64,000 nt of DNA, taken from NCBI RefSeq assembly GCF_001315015.1, contig NZ_CP012916.1, positions 378,501 through 442,500 on the forward strand, written 5' to 3'. The notes under the pieces were generated by a model. It saw only the letters and a program-made list of their open reading frames with translations. It made no database searches and was not told where the DNA came from. Source of the stretch: Azospirillum brasilense (GTDB lineage Bacteria; Pseudomonadota; Alphaproteobacteria; Azospirillales; Azospirillaceae). The position numbers were made by a program, and so were the translations under genes. This document shows positions 39,254 to 47,074 of this stretch, piece by piece; positions within the stretch are counted from its first letter, which is position 1; each line of letters opens with the position of its first letter.

Positions 39254-40081
39254 ATGAGCTTCACGAACCTGCTGGTGCATGTGGACGACAGCGACCGCTG
39301 CGGGGAGCGGCTGACCGTCGCCCTGACCCTGGCGCAGAAGCATGGCGCCGCGCTGACCGGCCTGTTCGCGCAGAGCGACAGCTCCGGCGCCGGCATCGTC
39401 ACCCGCAAGGCCGGCCCGGCGCTGACTCAGGCGGCGCAGCGCGCACGGGAGCTGTTCGAGGAGAAGGCCCGCGAGGCCGGCGTGACCACGCGCTGGTGGC
39501 AGCTCAGCCACGGCGAGTACGGCCATGTGATCGCCGAGACTGTGATCTGCTCGCGCTACGTGGACCTTGCCGTGTTCGGCCAGCACGACCCGGAGGACAG
39601 CCGCGTTCCGGCCGATCTCCTTGAGGAGGTGGTGCTGAACGCCGGGCGCCCGATCCTGGTCGTGCCGCACAGCGGCAGCTACCCGCAGCTCGCCGACCGC
39701 CCGGTGATCGCCTGGAACGGCAGCCGCGAGGCCGCCCGCGCCGTCAACGACGCGCTGCCGCTGCTGAAGCAGGCCAGTTCCGTGCTCTTGCTCGCCTTCC
39801 ACACCCAGCCCCGGGCGGAGGGAGGCGGCACCGTCCCGCAGGTCGACATCCTGGAGCATCTGGCGAGCCACGGCGTGAAGGCCACGCAGGAACGCATGAC
39901 CATCGCCAGCATGACTCCCATGGACGCCGTGTTGTCGCGCGCCTCGGACCATGGCGCCGATCTTCTGGTGATGGGCGGCTTCGGCGGCTATGGCGGCTCG
40001 CTGTTCCCGCTGTTCGGGCGGGGCAGCAACACCCGCCAGATTCTGCGCCAGATGACCCTTCCCGTTCTGTTGTCGCACTGA
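39254..40081 (+). CDS. Tandem universal stress protein (UspA family)
   Basis: This 275-residue cytoplasmic protein has two Usp domains. The first begins FTNLLVHVDDSDRCGERLTVALTLA. The second, from about residue 150, has RPVIAWNGSREAARAVNDALPLL and ends GADLLVMGGFGGYGGSLFPLFGRGSNTRQILRQM, containing the Usp ATP-binding pattern G-x2-G-x9-G-S/T-like. Its place right after the liu genes (31 bp) and before ETF-QO suggests coexpression, possibly to regulate or protect under carbon/redox stress. That role is not demonstrated by sequence. Confidence 0.88.
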   Translation: MSFTNLLVHVDDSDRCGERLTVALTLAQKHGAALTGLFAQSDSSGAGIVTRKAGPALTQAAQRARELFEEKAREAGVTTRWWQLSHGEYGHVIAETVICSRYVDLAVFGQHDPEDSRVPADLLEEVVLNAGRPILVVPHSGSYPQLADRPVIAWNGSREAARAVNDALPLLKQASSVLLLAFHTQPRAEGGGTVPQVDILEHLASHGVKATQERMTIASMTPMDAVLSRASDHGADLLVMGGFGGYGGSLFPLFGRGSNTRQILRQMTLPVLLSH

Positions 40082-40118
40082 CCGACGTTGTTCGCACGAA
40101 ACAAGGAAAGAAGAAGAA

Positions 40119-41780
40119 ATGGCTGATGAGATGGCTCGCGATCCGCGCGAGGTGATGGAGTACGACGTCCTTGTCGTCGGAGCCGGCCCGTCGGGCCTGA
40201 GCGCGGCCATCCGCCTGAAACAGCTCGCCAACGAGGCTGGGCAGGAACTGTCGGTCTGCGTCGTGGAGAAGGGCTCGGAGGTCGGCGCCCACCTGCTCTC
40301 CGGCGCGGTGTTCGAGCCGCACGCGCTCGACGAGCTGATCCCCGACTGGAAGGAGAAGGGCGCGCCGCTGACCACCCCGGCCCGCGAGGACCGCTTCCTC
40401 TTCCTCACCGAGACCAAGGCGCTGAAGTCGCCCTTCGCCCCGCCGCAGATGCACAATCACGGCAACTACATCATCAGCCTCGGCAACCTCGCCCGCTGGA
40501 TGGCCGGGCAGGCCGAGGAGCTGGGTGTGGAGATCTACCCCGGCTTCGCCGCGGCGGAGGTGCTCTACGACGACACGGGGGCGGTCAAGGGCGTGGCCAC
40601 CGGCGACATGGGCATCGGCAAGGACGGTGAGAAGACCGCCAACTACACGCCGGGCATGGAGCTGCACGCCAAGCAGACCATCTTCGCCGAGGGCTGCCGC
40701 GGCTCGCTGACCAAGACGCTGTTCGAGCGCTTCGACCTGCGCCGCGACGCCGACCCGCAGACCTACGGCATCGGCATCAAGGAGCTGTGGGAGGTTGCGC
40801 CGGAGAAATCCCAGCCCGGCCTGATCGTCCACACCATCGGCTGGCCGATGGACCCCAAGACCTACGGCGGCTCCTGGCTCTACCACATGGAGGGCAACCT
40901 GGTGTCGGTCGGCTTCGTGGTCGGGCTCGACTACGAGAACCCGCACCTGTCGCCGTTTGAGGAGTTCCAGCGCTACAAGACCCACCCGGCGATCCGCCCG
41001 ACCTTCGAGGGCGGCCGGCGCATCGCCTACGGCGCGCGGGCGCTCAACGAAGGCGGCTTCCAGTCGATCCCCAAGCTGACCTTCCCCGGCGGTCTGATCG
41101 TCGGCGACGCGGCGGGCTTCCTCAACGTGCCCAAGATCAAGGGCAACCACACCGCGATGAAGTCGGGCATGCTGGCGGCCGAGGCGGTGCATGAATTGCT
41201 CTCCGCCGAGGCTCCGGCGCGCGAGGCGGTGGCCTATCCGGAGAAGCTGAAGGCGTCCTGGGTGTGGTCGGAGCTGCATGCGGTGCGCAACATCCGCCCC
41301 GGCTTCCAGAAGGGTCTGTGGGCGGGGCTGGCCAACGCCGCCTACGAGACGGCGACCAAGGGCAAGTCGCCGTGGACGCTGCACCACCGGCACGGCGACC
41401 ACGAGACGCTGAAGAAGGCGTCGGAGATGCCGAAGATCGCCTATCCCAAGCCGGATGGCGTGGTGTCGTTCGACCGGCTGTCGTCGGTGTATCTGTCGAA
41501 CACCAACCACGAGGAGGACCAGCCGGCGCACCTGACGCTGAAGGACGCGTCGGTGCCGATCGCGGTCAATCTGGCGCTCTACGACGCGCCGGAGACGCGC
41601 TATTGCCCGGCGGGTGTGTACGAGATCGTGCGGGCGGAGGACGGCAGCGACCCGCGGCTGCAGATCAACGCGCAGAACTGCGTGCACTGCAAGACCTGCG
41701 ACATCAAGGACCCCACCCAGAACATCAACTGGGTCGTTCCCGAGGGCGGCGGGGGGCCAAACTACCCGGGCGGGATGTAA
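40119..41780 (+). CDS. Electron transfer flavoprotein-ubiquinone oxidoreductase
   Basis: This 553-residue ETF-QO passes electrons from acyl-CoA dehydrogenases, via ETF, to ubiquinone at the membrane. The N-terminal FAD site reads YDVLVVGAGPSGLSAAIRL. The ubiquinone-binding/membrane region and GGLIVGDAAGFLNVPKIKGNH follow. The C-terminal 4Fe-4S domain holds CVHCKTCDIKDPTQNINW and a further upstream Cys (TRYCPAGVYE). It directly serves the two acyl-CoA dehydrogenases of the upstream operon. ETF subunit genes are not in the window. Confidence 0.95.
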   Translation: MADEMARDPREVMEYDVLVVGAGPSGLSAAIRLKQLANEAGQELSVCVVEKGSEVGAHLLSGAVFEPHALDELIPDWKEKGAPLTTPAREDRFLFLTETKALKSPFAPPQMHNHGNYIISLGNLARWMAGQAEELGVEIYPGFAAAEVLYDDTGAVKGVATGDMGIGKDGEKTANYTPGMELHAKQTIFAEGCRGSLTKTLFERFDLRRDADPQTYGIGIKELWEVAPEKSQPGLIVHTIGWPMDPKTYGGSWLYHMEGNLVSVGFVVGLDYENPHLSPFEEFQRYKTHPAIRPTFEGGRRIAYGARALNEGGFQSIPKLTFPGGLIVGDAAGFLNVPKIKGNHTAMKSGMLAAEAVHELLSAEAPAREAVAYPEKLKASWVWSELHAVRNIRPGFQKGLWAGLANAAYETATKGKSPWTLHHRHGDHETLKKASEMPKIAYPKPDGVVSFDRLSSVYLSNTNHEEDQPAHLTLKDASVPIAVNLALYDAPETRYCPAGVYEIVRAEDGSDPRLQINAQNCVHCKTCDIKDPTQNINWVVPEGGGGPNYPGGM

Positions 41781-41817
41781 AACTCAAACGGCAGCAAAAC
41801 ATCAGGGAGAGAGCGCG

Positions 41818-42579
41818 ATGCAGATCAACGGTCAGGCCGCCATCGTCACCGGTGGCGCCTCCGGCATGGGGGCGGAAACCGCGCGCCATCTGGCGAAGCT
41901 GGGCGCCAAGGTCACCGTGCTCGACATGAACGAGGCGGCGGTCAAGCAGGTCGCGGAGGAGATCGGCGGCCTGGGCCTGCTCTGCGACGTGTCGAGCGCG
42001 GAATCGGCGGAGAAGGCCGTGGCCGAAGCCCGCGCGGCCCATGGCCCGGCCCGCATCGCGGTGAACTGCGCGGGCGTTGCTCCGGCCAAGCGGATCGTCG
42101 GGCGCGACGGTCCGATGGCGCTGGACGACTTCCGCAAGGTGATCGAGGTCAACCTGATCGGCACCTTCAACATGCTGCGCCTCGCCGCCGCGGACATGGG
42201 CACGCTCGACCCGCTGGAGTCGGGGGAGCGCGGGGTGATCGTCAACACCGCTTCCGTCGCCGCCTATGAGGGCCAGATCGGGCAGGCCGCCTACGCCTCG
42301 TCGAAGGGCGGCATCGTCGCCCTGACCATCTGCGCCGCCCGCGATCTGGCGCGCAGCGCCGTGCGCGTCATGACCATCGCCCCGGGCCTGATCGGCACGC
42401 CGATGCTGCTGAACATGCCCCAGGAGGTCCAGGACAGCCTCGCCGCCACGGTGCCCTTCCCGAAGCGCTTCGGCCAGCCCTCCGAATATGCCCGTCTCGT
42501 GCAGCACATCTTGGAAAACGAGATGTTGAACGGCGAAGTGATCCGGCTGGACGGCGCCATCCGGATGGCGCCGCAGTAA
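41818..42579 (+). CDS. Short-chain dehydrogenase, HSD10-like 3-hydroxyacyl-CoA dehydrogenase
   Basis: This 253-residue SDR has the NAD site TGGASGMGAETARHL, the structural NCAGVAPA, the catalytic TASVAAYEGQIGQAAYASSKGG (Ser, Tyr, Lys) and IAPGLIGTPMLLNMP. The pattern is that of type II 3-hydroxyacyl-CoA dehydrogenases (HSD17B10), which act on 3-hydroxy-2-methylbutyryl-CoA in isoleucine breakdown. With the short-chain acyl-CoA dehydrogenase and thiolase upstream, an isoleucine branch is plausible (inference). A perfect hairpin terminator follows. Confidence 0.85.
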   Translation: MQINGQAAIVTGGASGMGAETARHLAKLGAKVTVLDMNEAAVKQVAEEIGGLGLLCDVSSAESAEKAVAEARAAHGPARIAVNCAGVAPAKRIVGRDGPMALDDFRKVIEVNLIGTFNMLRLAAADMGTLDPLESGERGVIVNTASVAAYEGQIGQAAYASSKGGIVALTICAARDLARSAVRVMTIAPGLIGTPMLLNMPQEVQDSLAATVPFPKRFGQPSEYARLVQHILENEMLNGEVIRLDGAIRMAPQ

Positions 42580-42607
42580 CGGGATTCGACGAGCAACCGT
42601 CATCGAA

Positions 42608-42640
42608 CCTTCTCCGCGCTGTGAATCAGCGCGGAGAAGG
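42608..42640. terminator. Perfect bidirectional hairpin terminator
   Basis: CCTTCTCCGCGCTG (42608-42621) pairs without mismatch with CAGCGCGGAGAAGG (42627-42640) around the loop TGAAT. It lies between convergent genes (the dehydrogenase from the left and the PRC-barrel gene from the right), so it can end transcription from both sides. No long T-run is present. Confidence 0.8.
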
Positions 42641-42670
42641 GGAGGGCGTCGAACGGGATCTCCCTCCGCC

Positions 42671-43066
42671 TCAATCGTCCCAGATCGGCAGGGTGCCGAG
42701 CTGCGCGTTCGTCAGCGCGGTCGTCAGGGCCCGCCCATCGTCGCGAAGCTGGTCCAGCCCGACGATGACTTCCTTGTCGCCGATCCCCACCCCATGCTCC
42801 ACGTCCACCACCACGGCGACCGGCTGACCGGAGGCGTCCATCAACACCTCCTCCACCTCGCCGATCTTCGTGCCGTCCGGCCCCATGACATCCATATCGT
42901 CCAACTGCCCGACCGTCCGCTTGAGGGACGGCACCATGACGTTGTCGTCCTTCACCTCCCGATAGGCGTTGGCGGGGTTGGGGATGGCGGCGCTCTGCTG
43001 GGCGAGCGAGGATCCGGCCGCAACCATGACGAGGGCGACCGCCGTTGCGGAAAGGAGCTTTCTCAT
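42671..43066 (-). CDS. Periplasmic PRC-barrel domain protein
   Basis: This 131-residue protein has a signal peptide (MRKLLSATAVALVMVAAGSSLAQ), then a PRC-barrel-like domain: VGQLDDMDVMGPDGTKIGEVEEVLMDASGQPVAVVVDV. Such small exported PRC-barrel proteins are common in alphaproteobacteria and of unknown function. ATG 43066 has AGGAGAG at good distance, while the longer open frame lacks a signal peptide at its start. It diverges from the esterase gene starting at 43168. Confidence 0.8.
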   Translation of the reverse strand: MRKLLSATAVALVMVAAGSSLAQQSAAIPNPANAYREVKDDNVMVPSLKRTVGQLDDMDVMGPDGTKIGEVEEVLMDASGQPVAVVVDVEHGVGIGDKEVIVGLDQLRDDGRALTTALTNAQLGTLPIWDD

Positions 43067-43167
43067 CGCATTGCTCTCCTGCTGCTGACCGTGCAACAAC
43101 ATGGAGTTGCCGGCACGGTTCCATCCGATGCGCCGGTGCACACCGTCCGATTGCGCAGGAACCGCCA

Positions 43168-44076
43168 ATGCTCCGATTCGCCGCGACCGTGCTGCTGGTC
43201 GTCTTGTCCGGCTTCGGCGTCCAGTCCACGCAGGCGCAAACCGTGAAGGAGGCCCGCAAGGTGGAGTCTTTCGATCTGCGCGCCGACCGGACGGGCTTGG
43301 ATTACCGGGTCTTTCTCGTCCACCCCGCCGAACCGCCGCCGCCGGGCGGTTATCCAGTCATCTACATGCTCGACGGCAACGCGACCGTGCCGATGATGGA
43401 GAGGGTCATCGGCGCAAATCCACAGGAGCCCTACGGTTCCGCGGTGATCGTCGGAATCGGTTATCCGATCGACGGACCGTTCGACATCCTCCGCCGCTAC
43501 CGCGACCTGACCCCACCGACTCCGCCGGAGTTCATTCCGCCGTCGCGGGACGGAGCCTCCATCATCGAAACCGGCGGGCGCGACGATTTCCTGACCTTCG
43601 TTGAGACGCAGGTGATTCCGGCGGTCGAAACGCGCCTGCCCATCGACCCGCAACGCCGGACCCTGTTCGGCCATTCGCTGGGCGGGCTGTTCTCCCTCTA
43701 CGTTCTCTACACCAAGGGAGACCTGTTCCAGACCTACGTCGCGGCCGACCCGGCGATCTGGTGGAACGGGCAGGCCATCCTGGGAGAGCAGGCGGCGTTC
43801 CTTGAGCGGTCGAAGGGCGAGGGCGTAGCGCACGGCACGGCGCTGCTGATCGAGACGTCCGGCAAGCTGGTGGAACGTCCGTTGCCGCCGGCGGACGCCG
43901 AGCGGTTGAAGCGTCTCCGTTCCGGACAGACGGGGAGGGAGGTCGCGGCCACCCTGGCGACGGTTCCGGGTTTGCGCCTCGTCTTCCATGAGTTCGTCGA
44001 GGAAAGCCACGGCTCCATGCTGCCGCTCGCCGTGGCCGACGCCCTGGGCTTCGCTTTCGGGCGAAATCCGGACTGA
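43168..44076 (+). CDS. Exported alpha/beta hydrolase (IroE/putative esterase family)
   Basis: This 302-residue protein has a signal peptide (MLRFAATVLLVVLSGFGVQ, cleaved near TQAQ) and an alpha/beta-hydrolase fold of the esterase family PF00756. It shows GYPVIYMLDGNATVPMM, IVGIGYPID, the nucleophile S170 in LFGHSLGGLFSLY, ADPAIWW and the catalytic-His candidate EESHGSMLP. Periplasmic members such as IroE linearise trilactone siderophores. A link to the catecholate system at the left end of the window is possible but unproven, and no Fur box was seen upstream. AGGA lies eight bases before the start. Confidence 0.82.
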   Translation: MLRFAATVLLVVLSGFGVQSTQAQTVKEARKVESFDLRADRTGLDYRVFLVHPAEPPPPGGYPVIYMLDGNATVPMMERVIGANPQEPYGSAVIVGIGYPIDGPFDILRRYRDLTPPTPPEFIPPSRDGASIIETGGRDDFLTFVETQVIPAVETRLPIDPQRRTLFGHSLGGLFSLYVLYTKGDLFQTYVAADPAIWWNGQAILGEQAAFLERSKGEGVAHGTALLIETSGKLVERPLPPADAERLKRLRSGQTGREVAATLATVPGLRLVFHEFVEESHGSMLPLAVADALGFAFGRNPD

Positions 44077-44193
44077 TTTGAAAGTCAACGCGATCGCGGA
44101 GACACCGGGCGACCTTCCGAATTGCCCCGCACTCCCCACATGTGTGAACCGAGGTCCGCAAGAAGCGGGCAACCAGATGAGGGAGCGGACTCC

Positions 44194-44856
44194 TTGACCG
44201 TACAGTCGATCTTCATGCCCGAGGCCATCTACCGGTATATGCTCGACACCTCTCTGCGCGAGACCGCCATCCAGGCGAAGCTGCGCGCCGAGACGGCCAA
44301 GTTGACCGAGGCCCATTATCAGATCGCCCCGGAAGAAGGACAGCTTCTGGCCTTCCTGGTTGAAATGATCGGCGCGCGCCGGACCTTGGACATCGGTACT
44401 TTCACCGGATACAGCGCGCTGACGGTGGCGCAGGCCCTGCCGGACGAGGGCCGGGTCGTCAGCCTCGACATCAACGAACAGTGGACGGCCAAAGCCCGCG
44501 CGATCTGGTCCGAGGCCGGAGTCGCCGAGAAGATCGAACTGCACATCGGGCCGGCGCTCGACAGCCTGGACAAGCTCCTAACCGATGGCGGCGGCGAGTC
44601 GTTCGATTTCGCCTTTATCGACGCCGACAAGGAAAGTTACGACGCCTATTATGAGCGCTGCCTGACCCTCGTACGGCGCGGTGGCCTGATTGTGGTGGAC
44701 AACACCCTGTGGCGCGGGCGAGTCGCCGATCCCGGCGATCGCAAGGACAAGACCGAAGCCATCCGCGCCTTCAATGCTGCCCGTCTGCGGGATGAGAGGG
44801 TGGGCCTGTGCATGCTGCCCATCGGAGACGGCGTAACCCTCCTGCGGCGGCGCTGA
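44194..44856 (+). CDS. SAM-dependent O-methyltransferase (caffeoyl-CoA type)
   Basis: This protein of about 220 residues is a class I methyltransferase of the catechol/caffeoyl-CoA O-methyltransferase group. Motif I reads TLDIGTFTGYSALTVAQALP, motif II GRVVSLDINEQW, then FDFAFIDADKESYDAYYE (metal-binding Asp), GGLIVVDNTLWRG and GDGVTLLRRR at the end. Start is uncertain: TTG 44194 has GAGGGAG about 10 bases upstream, while ATG 44215 lacks a site. It is monocistronic. Substrate unknown; a catechol-like phenol would be typical of the family. Confidence 0.85.
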   Translation: MTVQSIFMPEAIYRYMLDTSLRETAIQAKLRAETAKLTEAHYQIAPEEGQLLAFLVEMIGARRTLDIGTFTGYSALTVAQALPDEGRVVSLDINEQWTAKARAIWSEAGVAEKIELHIGPALDSLDKLLTDGGGESFDFAFIDADKESYDAYYERCLTLVRRGGLIVVDNTLWRGRVADPGDRKDKTEAIRAFNAARLRDERVGLCMLPIGDGVTLLRRR

Positions 44857-45115
44857 GAAGCGTCTCCCACACGCAGACCGGCCCCTTGGCTGGAAAGCAG
44901 GGGCACGACACCGGATATGGGAGGGTCCTGAGAGGCCTTCCCCAGCCGTTCACATAAATCCCATAAGTTCAATTATGGAAAATTTATCCGAGGAATTCCG
45001 TGACAATGTTCCTTGGACGACGATCCTTATGGAGACGTGATAAATTTTGCTCTATCTCATAAGAGGTATCGCCCACACCTGATCTCACCGCGGCGATGTT
45101 GATGGTCGATCGCAC
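44857..45115. other. AT-rich intergenic region with inverted repeat before the deacetylase gene
   Basis: No gene is supported here. From about 44950 to 45065 the A+T content is far above the local norm. A two-part inverted repeat is present: ATAAAT (44954-44959) with ATTTAT (44982-44987), and CCATAA (44961-44966) with TTATGG (44973-44978). A second AT-rich patch (GATAAATTTTGCTC) follows near 45040. Such islands are typical promoters or targets of MucR/H-NS-like proteins; a MucR-family gene lies about 1.4 kb away. Confidence 0.5.
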
Positions 45116-46345
45116 ATGATTTCAGGTTTGGGCCTCTCCACCTCGCATATGTTCGGCCCCGCCACGGCGCGGCAACGGCCCCGTTTCCGGTTCCTGGCCA
45201 CAGCTTTTCTAGCATCCATCGCTTCCGGCGCGGTCGTCAGTCCCGCCCAAGCGGCGGACCAGCCGCATCTGACCACCGTCACCACGGTGCGGAAGAACGC
45301 TGACGGGCATCCGGCCAAAATGCTGCAGTTCGGCGTCTACCGGACGGAGGCCGATGCCTGGGTTGCCTGGAAGGCGGTCGTCCGACGCCAGCCGGACATG
45401 GTCGCCGATCTTGTTCCCCGAGTTTCTCTGCAAAAGCCCGAGATTCCCGATTCGGGTTTCGTCCTGCGGGCCGCTCCCCTGCCTGATCTCGACCCCAACT
45501 TCGTCTGCCGCCGGATTGTCGGCGGCGGCGGCAGTTGCCTCGTCGTAGACATCGCGGAGCAACCGACGGCTGCGACGCCCGCCACCACACCGGAGGACAA
45601 CGACCACAACGGGGTCGTCACCTACAGCCCGGACCAGAGCCGGGAAATGCAGGAGATCGAGCGGCAGGCTGCCCGCCTGTCGCGCATCGCGGCCATCGTG
45701 CCCGGAAACGAAGCGCGGGTGGACATCGGGGCGCTGAAGGCCAGTCGCTGGAATCTCTGTTCCCTGACCTTCGACGATGGACCGCATCCGACGGTAACCC
45801 CGCGCATCCTCGATATCCTGCGCGTCGAAGGAGTGCGGGCAACCTTCTTCCCCATCGGCAACGTCGCAATCCGCCATCCGCGGATCATCCAGCGAATCGT
45901 CCAGGAAGGGCACGAGGTCGGCAACCACAGCCTGACCCACCCGAACATGCGCACCCTGACCACCGAGGCCCAACGCGCCCAGATTGCCGAAACGAACCGC
46001 ATCCTGGCCGAGTCGGGCGCCGATCCGGTGCTGTTCCGGCCGCCCGCCGGCCGCTGGAACAGCGACACGCTGGCGGCTGTCGATCAGGAAAAGATGAGCC
46101 CGGCGCTGTGGAACGTCGATACGCGCGACTGGTTCACCCGCGACGCCGGCAAGATCATGGCGCAGCTGGAAGCCACCGGCACCATCGGCAGCGTCGTCCT
46201 GATGCACACCACCTACAACGCGACGGCGGAAGCGCTTCCCCGAGCCATCGGCCTGCTGCGAACGCGCGGTTGCCGCTTCGTCACCCTGTCGGAATGGATC
46301 ACCAGCCTGAACAGCCTCGCCACGCCGCGCATCGCGCAGCGCTGA
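45116..46345 (+). CDS. Polysaccharide deacetylase (NodB domain) with SPOR-like N-terminal region
   Basis: This 409-residue exported enzyme has a signal peptide ending near SPAQAAD. A region of about 100 residues follows, including KMLQFGVYRTEADAWVAWKAV, that resembles a SPOR/sporulation-related repeat. The NodB deacetylase domain spans about residues 210-395: LTFDDGPHPTVTPRIL (catalytic Asp and metal Asp), GHEVGNHSLTHPNMRTL (metal His pair), FRPPAGRWNSDT, WNVDTRDW and SVVLMHTTYNATAEAL. It should remove acetyl groups from an N-acetylated glycan such as peptidoglycan. A hairpin at 46382-46400 ends the gene. The start ATG 45116 has only a weak ribosome-binding site. Confidence 0.88.
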   Translation: MISGLGLSTSHMFGPATARQRPRFRFLATAFLASIASGAVVSPAQAADQPHLTTVTTVRKNADGHPAKMLQFGVYRTEADAWVAWKAVVRRQPDMVADLVPRVSLQKPEIPDSGFVLRAAPLPDLDPNFVCRRIVGGGGSCLVVDIAEQPTAATPATTPEDNDHNGVVTYSPDQSREMQEIERQAARLSRIAAIVPGNEARVDIGALKASRWNLCSLTFDDGPHPTVTPRILDILRVEGVRATFFPIGNVAIRHPRIIQRIVQEGHEVGNHSLTHPNMRTLTTEAQRAQIAETNRILAESGADPVLFRPPAGRWNSDTLAAVDQEKMSPALWNVDTRDWFTRDAGKIMAQLEATGTIGSVVLMHTTYNATAEALPRAIGLLRTRGCRFVTLSEWITSLNSLATPRIAQR

Positions 46346-46381
46346 GGCCGGGAACCAAGCCTGCCCTCACCCACGCCGCCC

Positions 46382-46400
46382 CTTTCCCAACGTGGGAAAG
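46382..46400. terminator. Hairpin between convergent deacetylase and MucR-family genes
   Basis: CTTTCCCA (46382-46389) and TGGGAAAG (46393-46400) pair perfectly around ACG. Position between convergent genes suggests a bidirectional terminator, although no T-run follows. Confidence 0.55.
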
Positions 46401-46428
46401 AGGCGATTCAGGGCGGTTGCCTATATGA

Positions 46429-46896
46429 TCAGGCGACGTTCTTGGCGCGGCCGCGGCGGGCCGGCTTGACCGGTGCGGCGGCTTTCTTGCCGAGACCGAT
46501 CGACTTGGCGAAAGCGGAACGCTGCTCCGCATAGTTCGGGGCGGTCATCGGATAATCCGCGGGCAGCCCCCACTTCCGGCGGTATTCGTCCGGCGTCATT
46601 CCATAAGCCGTGCGCAGATAGCGCTTCAGCATCTTCAGTTTCTTACCGTCCTCGAGGCAAACGATGTAGTCCGGCATCACCGATTTCTTCACCGGCACGG
46701 CAGGGCGCAGTTCCACCGCTTCTGGTTCCGCAGGACGGCCCGTCCCCGACAGACTTTGGTGGACGATCCGGATGAGGTTCGGAAGATCATTCACCGCGAT
46801 CTGGTTCGAGCGGACATAAGACGCAACGATCTTACCCGTCATGGCAACCAGATCGGTGGCCGAATTCTCAGAACCGTCGGTATCGCTGCTTTGCAT
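46429..46896 (-). CDS. mucR: MucR/Ros-family transcriptional regulator lacking zinc histidines
   Basis: This 155-residue DNA-binding protein has the family pattern: ATDLVAMTGKIVASYVRSNQIAVNDLPNLIRIVHQSL at the N-terminus (oligomerisation), VMPDYIVCLEDGKKLKMLKRYLRTAYGMTPDEYRRKWGLPADYPM in the finger domain, and a basic Lys/Arg tail. In canonical Ros fingers two histidines follow (KRHLxxHY); here they are Tyr and Ala (KRYLRTAYG), so classical zinc binding is doubtful. ATG 46896 has AAGGAAA at ideal distance, and the longer frame is not needed. MucR proteins repress exopolysaccharide, motility and symbiosis genes at AT-rich sites. Its own upstream region is AT-rich, hinting at autoregulation. 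Confidence 0.9.
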   Translation of the reverse strand: MQSSDTDGSENSATDLVAMTGKIVASYVRSNQIAVNDLPNLIRIVHQSLSGTGRPAEPEAVELRPAVPVKKSVMPDYIVCLEDGKKLKMLKRYLRTAYGMTPDEYRRKWGLPADYPMTAPNYAEQRSAFAKSIGLGKKAAAPVKPARRGRAKNVA

Positions 46897-47074
46897 GTCA
46901 GTTTCCTTCGAGAACGAATGATCCAAGAGGGAGGATGGGCAAAGTGATGCGCAAAGCGCAAGCCTGTGCATCAGGTTTAACATGCAAATGTGTAATGTGT
47001 TTCATGCAGGACACGCGGACGAGCGTGCCAGTCGAATGGAAATAGTAGACTTCGGTGATGAAATCGCCACCCGT

